Source: Hydnum rufescens UP504 (Eukaryota > Basidiomycota > Agaricomycetes > Cantharellales > Hydnaceae). Taken from it: 64,000 bases of DNA. A program made the translations under genes and the position numbers. The number at the start of each line of letters is the position of its first letter. The first letter of the stretch is position 1. The notes under the pieces were generated by a model. It saw nothing but the letters and a program-made list of their open reading frames with translations. It did no database searches and was not told where the DNA came from. This document shows positions 47,883-59,151 of the stretch, in pieces. Location: positions 211,663-275,662 of the forward strand of contig MU128929.1 of assembly GCA_014904985.1 (NCBI GenBank). Reading direction: 5' to 3'.

Positions 47883-49483
47883 TCACCATTGCTCCATTTC
47901 TCCATGGTGCTTCATCGCGTCATGCAGACCGTGGAGCTCCCCCAACACATAGGTCAAAGTCATTCTCTCGAATATTGTTGGACCATCGTTCACATCGGTC
48001 TCGAGCTAGTAATACAATCAAGCTTCAGATTCTATTCTCTCAGGCACCATCGAGAGAAAACCTCACTAGGGAAATTACGTCCTCGAGCCTGGGATCGATT
48101 GGAATGAATGGAACGTCTTAAAACAGGGATGACGAAAGATGCGTACAGATGTGCCTCGCCAACATTCATGCGCGATAAATTCGAATACTCAACTGTTACG
48201 ATATGGACGTGAAATCGATCTATGGGCACGGAATAAAGTGACATTAGTAAAGGGCAGGGCATGTAGCAGGTGAGGGCGAACAATATGAGGGTTGATAATG
48301 GATGTAGAAGCGCAGGCCCCCCCTTCCTATTCCCCAACGTGCTTTGGCAACCCTGAGGGCCTCGCGACGAATGGAATACAGCATGCTAAGATGGGACTTC
48401 CTCAGATCTCGTATTGACTTGACGGAAGGAGAGTGCGCGATGGCAACGAGGTACAGCGTGTCGAGATTCTTACGGTCCCATTTGAGGTCTGGTAAGATTA
48501 TGAATCCGTCGGTGGGTGATGGGTCTTCGAACAAAATCTGGTCTTCTTCTGTGACATGGTCCAAGATATTAAGAACCCTGGAAAAACCGTATCAACCTTT
48601 GCTGTTCGTGCCTTGTCGATTTAGTACCAAGACACACCATTGGGTACGAGAAGGAGGGAATGAGTCTATATAGGGCTTGGTAATCTGAGCATATAGGTCG
48701 GGTGTTTCGCGGACCATTATATGTCTCTGTGAACTATGCTGAATATCCAGGTCAATAAATATTGCAGACCTGAGCCTCGAAAGATTGACAGACCTTTCGA
48801 ATATGATCTTCTGTGGCTGGCGATATAATATTAATCTTGACGTCGGCTGATGAGAATAATGGTCCTTGGCCGAACCAACCGAGCACCCAATGATACTGCA
48901 AGACAAACAAGCCGATAAGTTCCTTGGTCTGAGAGCAAGCTCATCACGGCACGTGTACAATATCATTTCCTTCTATAGTTTGAATTCGTTCGAGCTGTTG
49001 CAAACGTTCCAAAAGATGGTCCTGATCGAAAGGTGTTTTTTGAAGTGTAACGATCGTGGGGACGGCAGGACCGGATGTTTGGTCAGATCGGATTGTTCCC
49101 AACAGCGTAACACTGCGGGTCACCGGGTCTAGAGAGATATGATATGAATTAGCATGTAAGCCAGCACAGAAAGGAAGCCAACCTTGATCGAGCACTCTTT
49201 CGAGTAGAAAACTGTGAAGCGCCTCAAGATCCATGGGAATTGCTTTAACTGGCAAGCTTTGGGTGCTAGAGATGGTATTCCTGTTGATTGAACCCGGATT
49301 GTAGACGGAGATTGAACTGGAAGGGGTTCGTGTTTGAGAAACGGATCCTGTACCAGAAGTTTGTGGTGCAGTGGATTGGGTCGGACCTTCCATATTTGGT
49401 CGAATGGGCGACAAATGGCTTTGGGGTGCTCGTGAAATTATTGTGTCGACAGACCGGCGCTTCGAACCAAAAGCACTCATCAA
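47883..49483 (-). CDS. DCS1: Scavenger mRNA decapping enzyme (DcpS/Dcs1, HIT family)
   Basis: Hydrolyses cap dinucleotide left after 3'-5' mRNA decay. Start at 49483 (MMSAFGSKRRS) gives a Ser/Thr-rich extension of about 83 residues before MDLEALHSFLLERVLDQ; 49233 is an alternative start. Then DPVTRSVTLLGTI, LQKTPFDQDHL, YHWVLGWFGQGP, INIISPATEDHIRKHSSQRH, RETPDLYAQITKPYI, QILFEDPSPTDGF and LPDLKWDRKNLDTLYLVAIA. The HIT active site HYQPSYYHFHVHIV supplies the His triad. AHLLEDVISLLE follows, and the end is MTLTYVLGELHGLHDAM, with the stop at 47883. At least six introns of about 50-65 bp were resolved by homology, including one joining ERVLDQ to DPVTR. All key residues are present. Confidence 0.92.
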
Positions 49484-50382
49484 ATGCCTGTATGGAGTTG
49501 GGGGTGATTGACGGCCGTTATAATGATTATACTCTAATCATAAGGGAAATCCCAAATTTTGCATCCGTCATTACTTCCTATGATGGCTGAGTCCTTTGAA
49601 TAAGTTTTTGGGATCAAGACCATGTCATTTCCGGGCTAGTATCCAGTCGTAGTCTGAGACAGTGGGGTTTATTTCTCTTTTGTGGCTTTCTATTTCCCTC
49701 ATCGTGATGAACCTTTGCATTGGTCCGTGTTTCCGAGGCAGCGGCTTAAGACCCCGCGCTCCTTCTTTGACGAAGCTTAAATCCAAATTCTCTGATCCAA
49801 GTTTTCACCCTTTCGTGCCAACTTTTCCGCATATCACTCACTGGTTACTTATCCACCGTCTCAATCTAGATCTCATCTCAGCTTACAACGCACGCTGACG
49901 ACAACTTGTTCATGGTGTTCTTGAATTTGTGACCTTTTTTTCCTTGGAATTTAAGACTACCCAACCCATAGCTTGCTCAATATAATGACACTGAGTATTC
50001 TATCTCCATGTCTACTGTACCGATGGGCTTTTTTCCAATGGGACCATCCTTTGCCAAGTGACTCGTGACCAAATACGGGGGCTTTACCTGCAGATGATAT
50101 GATGAAGCAACAAAAATACCCTTCAGAGAAACCATTAAGAAACAAAAGACTTGCCCGACACTTAGCCCTGGGAGATTGACCCTCGATAGCCAGTGCTGGC
50201 GGCGTCAGCGAGCCAAACATCTGTCATTTTCGCGTGCGTTGACCGGCATTTCCCGGTGGTTTTGGATCTCACCACAGTTGTTAGCTATTTAGCGCTCTTG
50301 GCCTCCTCTGTGGCTCAGGTGTTCCCTGCCGCGCGCCCCAACTAAGCGATACACACTGGGGAGTGCTTCCCTCTCCTACACA
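49484..50382. promoter_or_regulatory. Divergent intergenic region, DcpS / forkhead
   Basis: 899 bp. An open frame at 49662-49898 starts with a hydrophobic stretch (FISLLWLSISLIVMNLC) but has no known family and no splice support; probably chance. Confidence 0.35.
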
Positions 50383-53300
50383 ATGGCCGACGCGTCCTAC
50401 TCGTCTCCCCTCACGCTATTGAGTGAAATGGCTACAAACTCACCTCGCTCCCAGGCCCTTGCCTCCCTCAACATCACGCCGGAAGAACTAGAGAAGCACA
50501 CTGAGAAGATGAGATCGTTCCTTGCTACTGCTGCTGCTGCTGGCTTGGATGCTCCCGTGAGTGCTGCGACTACTGGGGAAACCTCGCAGCACGTTCTCGC
50601 AGATGAGCCACTCCCTCCTCCGTCTTCCGAACCGGACCTACAATCTACCCCTGCAACGACGCGTAAACGTGTCAACTCAGCTCGCAACCACGTTCCAATT
50701 GCTGGTGTTCACAGAAATACTCGTTCGCGTGTTTCCCCCAAGACAGCACCATCGACACCCTCTTCATCCGCGGATTCCCCTTCCCCCACGTCCAACACGA
50801 CGGCAGTTGTATCGCCCATTAAGGCCCAAAAAGTATCTACGCGTAATAATCGGGTGCAGGAAGACGCGTTGAAGGCACCGTCATCTCCCACCATCCCGGT
50901 ACCCTCTCACACTTGATCTGTGTTTGGATACCGTGTAGCTGACATGGCGAAACCTTTTTCCAGCCCGTAACTGAATCAGTTCAACCATCAAATGTGCCAC
51001 ATTTCGATGCTACCCAGCATGCAGCCATGCCTGCACCTCCAGCGATGAGAAAGATCCATCGTGTCGCATCCCCTTCATCTTCTCCCCCACCCAGTCCTCG
51101 AGCTGAGGCCGCGCCATCTTCTTCCTCGCCTCAGAAATCTACCGTCTTCCCTTACTCCCTCTCATCATCATATCCCCCTGAGACCCCCATAAATTGCGCC
51201 CACTGCACGTTCCGATACATATGTCGTCCCCTATCCTTTCCTCCTCTCCTGTCGCGCGCATTGATGAGGAGGAACTCCCCTTCAAGCTCCCACCGGGTCC
51301 TCGCTCGACTGACAAACCGTCATGGTCGTACGCTGCCCTCATCGGCCAGGCGATCCTTGCTTCTCCACAGAAAAAACTCTCCCTCAATCAGATCTATATC
51401 TACATATCTCTTGCATATCCTTATTATAAACGAGATGCGGCTGGCTGGCGTAACTCAATCCGGCACAACCTCAGTTTGAATGGCTCCTTCGTCAAAATGC
51501 AGCGCGAGGCTGGGGAGAAGGGTAAAGGCAGTCTTTGGGGGATCAAGGAAGAGGATTTGGAATGCTTCCAAGATGGGAATTTTGTTCGCAAGGGAAGCAC
51601 TACTGCGTCAAGGAAACGCAAGATGAAAGATGGATCGGAGCTTTCTGGCCCGACTGATAATGGTGGCGAGAACGTATCGAAGAAACGTAAATCGACCCCT
51701 TCGTCGTCTTCGTCGAAGGCCGGGAGTGTGCCTTTTCCACCCGCCACATTGCCACCACCTGTCTATCCGTACTCTCATCCCCACCTCGTTTATTATCACC
51801 CATACACCCCTATTTACCCAGGCCGCATTCCATATTACCCATATGCACCCACCAAGCTACCACCACCCTCGAACACCCTCATGACGCCTTCCCTCATCCA
51901 ATCTAACCATCACCTGTCTTATCCTGTTTCATGCGCTGCCTCAACATCAGGTTCGGCTTTAGAATCTGCGTCAGAAGAAGCATCCATCGTAGGCTCTGCG
52001 CCCCCAGCCATAGCCCGCCATCGTAGTCGAACTCGCTCCGCAACTCCCGTCGAGACGTTCGAACCCTCCGCTCCTGCTTCCCCAATGCCCCCTCCTCACC
52101 AATGCCACCTTCATCTCCTATCATTATACCCTCTTCGCCTACCATTCTCGCTTCTCCTATGCCGCCATCGTCCCCTCTACTCAGTTCCCCTGCACATCCT
52201 CTGTCTCCACCTTGTTCCTCTCCGCTGCCTCCTTCGTCCCCACCATCCTCACCCTCGACTTATTTGCACGATCTAGACGTGGATGACGACGAGCCAGCTA
52301 GTGACGAAGATGAAGCCAGTGCACATGCTCTCCTGGCACAGTTGCGCGCAATTGGGACGTCTGCGGACTCTTCACGGCGACAGGGTGCAGAACTTCAGGC
52401 TACTATGCCCCCGCTTACACCCAATCAAAGCTCATCTAGCCCCTTCATTATCATCTCTCCTCACAACCGAGACATTACCCTCCCGACAGGTGTCCGGATT
52501 GCTCAGTCGTCCGCATGTGATGGGGACGAGGAGAAAGATGGGGATCTGGATCTGCCCAAAGGTGAGGGTGAGATCAAGGAAGAATGGGGCGAAGGGCGCG
52601 TTGCTTTAGGGCCAGGGTTCCAATTGGTTCCTAAGCGGGATTCTGTCGAAGAGGATTCTCCTGAAAGCCCTCCTAAAAGGGTTCGTGCTTGTCTCTTTCT
52701 AGATTTGAATGTTAATCTGACGCACCAAGTAGCGCACTGGAATCAGGTCGTCATCGCCTCTCTTGTCGCCAACGCTGGAATCCAAAGCTGGTTCTCGAGC
52801 AAGGCTTTCATCCTCTTCCACCGCACAAGACTTGATCTCTCGCGCGCTCGAATTCAGAGCTTTGAAAACGTCTCCTGTCGGTGGCCGGGTACCAAAGACC
52901 CCCAATGGATGGAAATCAAATGCGTCTACTGATCTCATGCTGAATCCCCATAAAGCGCCTCTTACGCCATTTGCTCGACCCACTACTCCGCCTCCCCGCA
53001 AGATCCAGAACGGTACTGGGCATGGAAATCAGAGCAACAGCAACGAGCGAAGACCGTTCTTGACACCACCACCGAAGCTCAGCAAAGGCAGAGTCCTGGC
53101 ACATGAGTCGAACTCCTCGGCTGAGAGCGACCGAGTCTACCACGGGGGTGTCAGCAATAGTGGAGATAGCCCTCGGCGGAGTAATGTTGCCGAAAACCTG
53201 CATTCAGGGGACCCAACCTTCCGTGAGACGTTTGCTTTCTCGCCCGCTCGGGCGCCGCTCGCGCACCGCCTACTACACCTTTCTCCATCACCATCCGACT

Positions 53301-53560
53301 TCTCCCACTACAAACGATCCCTCCTTCCTCCTTCCCCGTTTCGTACCCCGATCTCTGCCTCGCGACTTACGCGTGGAGACGAGGGGGTGGGCACGGACAT
53401 TGTCGATCCGTACGATCCCAGCGCGGATGTTGCAGACGAGCTCGCAAGACTGCAGGAAGCCCCAGTTACTCCTATGGGTGGGTCCTCCCTCTTCGGTAGT
53501 AGGACATCCATATACCAGAGTCCCGGAATGCCGAGCCCAGGCAACTGGCGTATGTTTTGA
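50383..53560 (+). CDS. Forkhead transcription factor, two apparent frameshifts
   Basis: DNA-binding regulator with a complete forkhead domain near 51300-51600: DKPSWSYAALIGQAILASP, KKLSLNQIYIYISLAYPYY, GWRNSIRHNLSLNGSFVKMQ and GSLWGIKEED. The helix-3 recognition motif NSIRHNLSLN is intact. The N-terminus starts MADASYSSPLTLLSEMA; an intron removes about 50902-50967. The C-terminus is long, Pro/Ser-rich and acidic; an intron at 52681-52732 joins PPKR to RTGIRSSSP, and the end is SPGNWRMF. The frame breaks twice without a usable intron, at a C5 run (51184-51188) and a C5 run (52088-52092). Adding one C to each restores KLRPLHVPIH and SPMPPPSSPMPP continuity. Homopolymer miscount is more likely than mutation. 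Subfamily not determined. Confidence 0.82.
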
Positions 53561-54421
53561 ACGTCACCCGAGACTGTTATGGTGAATGAATGGATGGCTT
53601 TGATTCTTTTGTATTACTCCTCTAATGTGTGCAGATATTTACTACTTGCATTGCGTTAACCTCCGATATCCATCTCTATCTCACTGTTTAGCAGTCTATT
53701 TGCGTTGTCGTTCGTGGTCTGTGGTCCAGCAATCCTTTTAGCTCATTCACATTGGATATTTCTCTCTGGGCATCCTCATTGTCATGACTTTATCATCCTC
53801 CATATTTCATAGTAGAGGCATTCACGGAAATCGAAGAGTTGGTTGACATGCGACTGAAAACGCCGGTGCTTATTCGGTAACCGCCGTCTGCACCAATCTC
53901 TCTTAATTGCGCCATTGTCTCCTCGATTGAGAGGTGTTCTCCCGATTCTTGGAATTGATGATGGGTATTGGAGGGCTATCGTTGTATTTCTTCATGAAGC
54001 TGTGAGCTTTTCGCCTACATGTGTGCGGAAGGGAGGACCATCCAAGGACGGCACTAGCCCCGATCACTGCCACCATCGTCTGGCAATTGACAATCCGCCC
54101 GAGGGAGAACATAACCAGCCTCCAATCCGCTCGCTTTTCTGAATCATTATACGAGTCGGAGACAGAAAATTGCTGCACCTGGCAATACACTTTGCTCGAC
54201 ATGCAGTGATTTCTTATTTTTTGAGCCAGTTTGGTCAGAATGACACCAAGGCAGCGTCTCTTCTTCGCACGGAGGGAGTACGGAGGGTCAACAGTATTTC
54301 CCTGCGGCTTGCATTCTCGACTGATTCATGATCTGTTGCGCCTTAGCTTACCAACGAGGGATTCTCCTCTTAGTCCCCCCTCTGCTTCTACAATTTCTAC
54401 AGTTTCCTCGACTGACACACA
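53561..54421. other. Upstream region of SDR copy 1, part of the tandem duplication
   Basis: 53,945-54,420 resembles 56,920-57,218 (shared TTCTTCATGAAGCTGTGAGCTT, TGTGCGGAAGG, ATCCAAGGAC, AGGGTCA(A/G)CAGTA and TTTCCTCGACTGA(C/T)ACAC just before the ATG). The duplicated unit therefore includes the promoter. No other gene seen. Confidence 0.55.
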
Positions 54422-55663
54422 ATGATCACTGAGTCGACTAGCCAGACACCAGCACTCAGTCCGAATACTCTCCATCCGCTCCCTTCTGACCCCCCTTTAT
54501 ACGGCGATCGTCGGCGAGTAGCATTCGTCAGCGGGGCCGCGCAGGGGATTGGCTTGGCTATTGTCTCGCGGCTTGCCAGAGATGGGTTCGATGTCGCCGT
54601 CAATGATATCAATGGCGCGGAGCTGGAATCTGCTGTCAAGGCTGTCGAATCTGTCGGCGCAAGGTCGGTCGGAGTCGTTGGCGACGTGGGTAATGAAGAA
54701 GTTGTAGAGAAGATGATCGGGCACGTCGTGACTACGTTAGGCTACTTGGACGTGATGGTGGGAGGACCCGCCTCGTTCCGACGTTACTATGTACACTGAT
54801 ATCCATCCAAGGTTGCTAACGCCGGAATCGCCGTGACGAAACTATTCCTCGACCTGACGGTAGCAGACATGAACAAGCTCTTCCATGTTAACCTCCACGG
54901 GTCTTCCTCTGCTACAAATATGCAGCGAAACAGTTCATCAAGCAGAAAACGGGCGGAAAGCTCATTGCCACGTCCTCTGTGGCGGGATTTCAGCCCTTTG
55001 CTTATTTAGGAGGGTATGCTTCGTCGAAGGTTCGATTTTTTTTTGTTTCCTCCTTCGCTTTCCTTGTCTTCCTTCCTTCGTATCTATTTCTACGAGAACA
55101 AGGGATATTCTGTTCCTTGAGACTATTTGACTTTTGAGCTGAGACTAATCTATATTTTCTGAACTTGAATGCTCTAGTGGGCTGTCCGTGGACTAAACGA
55201 ATCTGCAGCATTGGAGCTTGCACCCCATGGGATTACAGCCAACTTGGTGGCACCTGGTACGGGTGGGTGTCCCATGCTCAACTGGACACTGCCTCTGTCG
55301 TCACACTTACTCACCCTCCCATACCCCTATCACCATATCCCATAATGATAATGCAGTCAAGACGCAGATGTCAGAACAGTCCCACGATGACATCCGCAGA
55401 CTCATGGACCTGACTGCCAGCAAAGTGCAGCAGCAGGCCTCGACGACGAGCATTGCCTTGGGCCGTCAAGGCATGCCTGACGATATTGCCAATGTCGTGA
55501 GCTTCCTGGCGAGCCGGAATAGCGACTGTGAGCGCCCCTTCTGTCTTTATTTTGCGCATAATCTGGTGAATAGATCAATCTAGCTGACATGCTGAATGTG
55601 AATGAACGTGCAGATATGACAGGTCAGACTCTGATTCTAGATGGCGGTATTCATATGACATGA
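54422..55663 (+). pseudogene. Short-chain dehydrogenase/reductase, copy 1, with a 1-bp frameshift
   Basis: Same exon layout as copy 2 at 57219. N-terminus MITESTSQTPALSPNTLHPL, then cofactor motif SGAAQGIG, DINGAELESAVKAVES, and after the first intron VANAGIAVTKLF. At 54899-54901 it has GGG where copy 2 has GGGG (CAC GGG GTC), so the frame shifts and stops within about 45 codons. Beyond the shift the copy-2 frame stays clean: active-site ATSS and YASSK, ELAPHGITANLVAPGTV, a 5'-spliced KTQMSEQ segment and DGGIHMT. Because only one base in a G run is wrong and everything else is intact, it may be a working gene with an assembly error. Confidence 0.7.
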
Positions 55664-56400
55664 GAAGAGGAAGCAATTGAGAAGGGATTGTGTATGTAGT
55701 AATCGCTTTAGCTTGTGTAATTTAATTATTCACCCCCAACTTGTCCCTCGTGATACATACTGTCATGGACCAGGTACACAACTTGGTAAAGGCGATACAC
55801 AACCTAGGCTATGGTACTCGGCAGCGCGTCGCATATTTTGCGTGCATAGCTGTACGGCACGACTGGCTTTCTCTCCGTTATTGAAGAGGGCTTCATCTCG
55901 TTATCACAAGGGCCTAGTGTTTCTGCCGATCAGACAGACTCTCCACACACCTGTGTTGTTTCCCACTGATTTACGATGGAGATTGATTCGAGGTCGACAC
56001 CAGGTTCCAGCACCCTGTGGAACTACTTCAGACTGAGTTCAATAACACTCTTCAGCCGGTCCTTTCTGGCCCACCTCCATACCCATACGGCGATCGTAGA
56101 CGAATAGCACAGCACTCGTGGCCAGCGCGGTGCGTGGGGAATTGGCTTGGCTATAGTCGCCATTGTGCCTGGCAAAGGAGCGGATTTGATGTCGCCGTTA
56201 ACGACATCGATGGCGTCGAACCGAAGTATGTCGTTTGGTAAGGCTATCGAAGGCATCAGCTTGAGGTCGTTTGGAGTTGTAAATATAGGAGAATGTGGAC
56301 AAAATGATCGAGTAGGCTCCGGCTGTGTTTGGGCCTATCATCTCGTTGATTGGAATCTATGATATAGATACCTTTCATACCTATTTGGTTCTTACCTCTG
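55664..56400 (+). pseudogene. SDR remnant 1 (N-terminal fragment) and duplicated spacer
   Basis: Spacer 55,735-55,890 matches 58,525-58,685. Near 56,025-56,225 lies a decayed copy of the SDR first exon: ATACGGCGATCG, GGGGAATTGGCTTGGCTAT and GATGTCGCCGTTAACGACAT, equivalent to the cofactor-binding region. It lacks the Gly-rich frame and everything downstream. The remaining frame is 74 codons and not functional. Confidence 0.65.
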
Positions 56401-57218
56401 ATTGTTATTAACCTCAAAAAGTAGTATGATCACCTACCTACTTGTACCGTCTACATTCATCTCTAATTCATCACCCTCGATTGAGGGAGCGGTGAAATAT
56501 ATCACTATCTAAGGCAGATGAGAGCAAATTCAGGGGATCGGGGTGTTGAAAGATTCCATTACGGATGCAGACTTAGTACTAAATGCCGATTGGACTCAGC
56601 TGCGCCGTCGAGTATGGGTGACAACGGGGACACAACCTGTATTTGACGGGCAACAGCCCATCCTTTTATTCTATTAGGAAGTAAGGAAAACACATGAAAA
56701 GATAAAAGGAAAGGGAAGCGCCCGAGTGCCGGCGCGGGTGAGAAACATGGGGCGAATACTGTACCCCCGAAACAGACCTTCAACATTGGCGAGTCCAGCG
56801 GGGTTGTTTTAGGGGTCGCGCTTGTCTCCGGCATCGCGCCTTTCGGCCGATGCCGCACTGGGCGCTTCGCGCGACGTTCATTTACGGCAGGAAGTGTTCT
56901 CCAGATCCTTGCCTCCGCCCCCGCACAATGGTGATGATACATATTGGTGTGCTATCGATGTATTTCTTCATGAAGCTGTGAGCTTCTTGTCTATACGTGT
57001 GCGGAAGGAAGTGCTATCCAAGGACTACGTCAGAACGACACCAGAGCAGCATCTCCTCTACGGATGGAGGGTCAGTAGTATTTCCCACTGACTTGTATTC
57101 TCTATTTATTTATGATCCACCTTATCCGCCTCATCCGCCTTACCAACGCTGTTAAAAAGTAACCACGGGTGGCCCAATGCACCCATCCTGCTTCTACACT
57201 TTCCTCGACTGATACACG
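56401..57218. other. Spacer and promoter of SDR copy 2
   Basis: The first part is unique sequence with no recognised gene (a minus-strand frame at 56559-56942 is uninformative). 56,920-57,218 is the duplicated promoter segment shared with copy 1. Confidence 0.45.
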
Positions 57219-58470
57219 ATGGCCACTGGGTCGACTACTCTGACACCAGCACTCACTCCGACCGTGTACGGTAATGCTCTCCATCCGCTCCCTTCTGACC
57301 CCCCTTTATACGGCGATCGTCGGCGAGTAGCATTCGTCAGTGGGGCCGCGCAGGGGATTGGCTTGGCTATTGCCTTGCGGCTTGCCAGAGACGGGTTCGA
57401 TGTCGCCGTCAATGATATCAATGGCGCGGAGCTGGAATCCGCTGTCAAGGCTGTTGAGTCAGTCGGCGCAAGGTCGGTCGGAGTCGTTGGCGATGTGGGT
57501 GACGAAGAAAGTGTAGAGAAGATGATAGAGCACGTTGTGGCTACGTTGGGCTACTTGGACGTGATGGTGGGAGGATCCGCCTCGTTCTGGATGATTGAGA
57601 TGTTACTATGTACACTGATATACCCCATTTAAGGTTGCTAACGCCGGAATCGCAGTGGCGAAGCCATTTCTCGAAATGACGGTATCAGACATGGACAAGC
57701 TCTTCCATGTCAACCTCCACGGGGTCTTCCTCTGCTACAAATATGCAGCGAAACACTTCATCGAGCAGAAAACGGGGGGAAAGCTCATTGCCACGTCTTC
57801 TGTGGCGGGATTTCAGCCCTTTGCTTATTTAGGAGGCTATGTGTCGTCAAAGGTCCGATCCGTTTTTTTGTCCTCCTTACCTTTCCTCTGTCTTCCTTCG
57901 TATCTATCTCTACGAGAACAAGGGTTATTCTACTCCTTGACACTATTTAGCTTTTGAGCTGAGACTAATCCATATTATCTTGAATGCTCTAGTGGGCTGT
58001 TCGTGGACTAAACGAATCTGCAGCGTTGGAGCTTGCACCCCATGGGATTACAGCCAACTTAGTGGCACCTGGCACCGGTGTGTGGTCCACCCTCGACGGG
58101 ACCCTGCCTCTGTCGTCACACTTGCTCACCCTCCCATATCCATATCACTATGATAATGCAGTTAAGACGCAGCTGTCAGAACAAGCCGGTGAAGAGCTCC
58201 GCAGACACATGGACCTGACTGCCAGCAAAGTGCAGCGGCAGGCCCTGGCAACAGACATTACCTTGGGCCGTCTAGCCATTCCTGACGATATCGCCAATGT
58301 CGTGAGCTTCCTGGCGAGCCGGAATAGCGATTGTGAGCACCCCCTTCTGTCTTTATTTTGCGTGTAATTCTGGTGGATAGATCAATCTCTCTGACCTGTT
58401 GAATGTGAATGAACGCGCAGATATTACGGGTCAGACTCTGCTTGTAGACGGCGGTATTCATATGACATGA
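57219..58470 (+). CDS. Short-chain dehydrogenase/reductase, intact copy 2
   Basis: Classical NAD(P)-dependent SDR. Exons 57219-57566, 57634-57852, 57993-58077, 58162-58332, 58421-58470: 873 nt, 290 residues. Cofactor motif SGAAQGIG (the usual TGxxxGIG with Ser), acidic NDINGAELE after strand 2 suggesting NAD preference, VANAG, catalytic Ser in ATSSVAGFQ, catalytic YVSSK, APGTVKTQLSEQ after the active site, and a C-terminal DYITGQTLLVDGGIHMT. Resembles diacetyl/butanediol-type and 3-oxoacyl-ACP-type reductases; substrate not determinable. It has a proline-rich lead (LHPLPSDPPLYGDRR) before strand 1, longer than bacterial relatives. Second of two tandem copies about 2.8 kb apart; the copies are about 90 percent alike in exons. 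Confidence 0.9.
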
Positions 58471-59000
58471 GAAAATGTCTTGTGTACAGTATATAGTAAT
58501 CACTTTAGCTTGTAAATTCACCCCCAACTTGTCCCTCTTGACACACAGTCATGGATCAAGTACACACTTGGTAAAGGCAATACCCCCAATCCAGGCTATG
58601 GTATTCGCCAGCGGATCGCGTGTTTTGCACGCATAGCCGTATGGCACGACTGGGTATCTCTCCGTTATCGAAGAGGGCTTCATCTCGTGTCAAAATTTGT
58701 CTCAAGACCCTAATGTTTCTGCCAGTCAGATCCCACACCCTGCTCCGTTGTTTCCGACTGATTTACCCTGGACATGGATTCGGCATTGACACCGGCGCCC
58801 AGCACCCACAGGAACTACTTCAGACTGCGTTCAATAACACTCTTCGGCCGGTCCTTTGTGGTCCTCTATATGACATGGCAATCATAGACAAATAGCACTC
58901 ATAGCCAGTGCGGCGCGAGGGGAATTGATGGCTAAGTGTGAGTGCATTTTTGATTGAACTACTGGTCTATAGTAAATACGACAGAAACTGTGAGTCAAGA
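58471..59000 (+). pseudogene. SDR remnant 2 (short N-terminal fragment) and duplicated spacer
   Basis: 58,525-58,690 repeats the spacer seen after copy 1. 58,800-58,945 repeats the start of remnant 1 (CAGGAACTACTTCAGACTG and TTCAATAACACTCTTCGGCCGGTCC), followed by AGCCAGTGCGGCGCGAGGGGAATTG. It is shorter and more decayed than remnant 1. Confidence 0.6.
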
Positions 59001-59151
59001 CGTCTCCGTTGACTCGGCATTCATCGTTTCGAGAACTGTATGTACGGTATATTGGAGCAAGGCATTATACGGTGGATTTGGGGTGTCACATTTTCCATTG
59101 ACGTCGTCTGTCTTCGACATAGCCAGGTCTGAAAATTCTGGCTGTTGGCTG

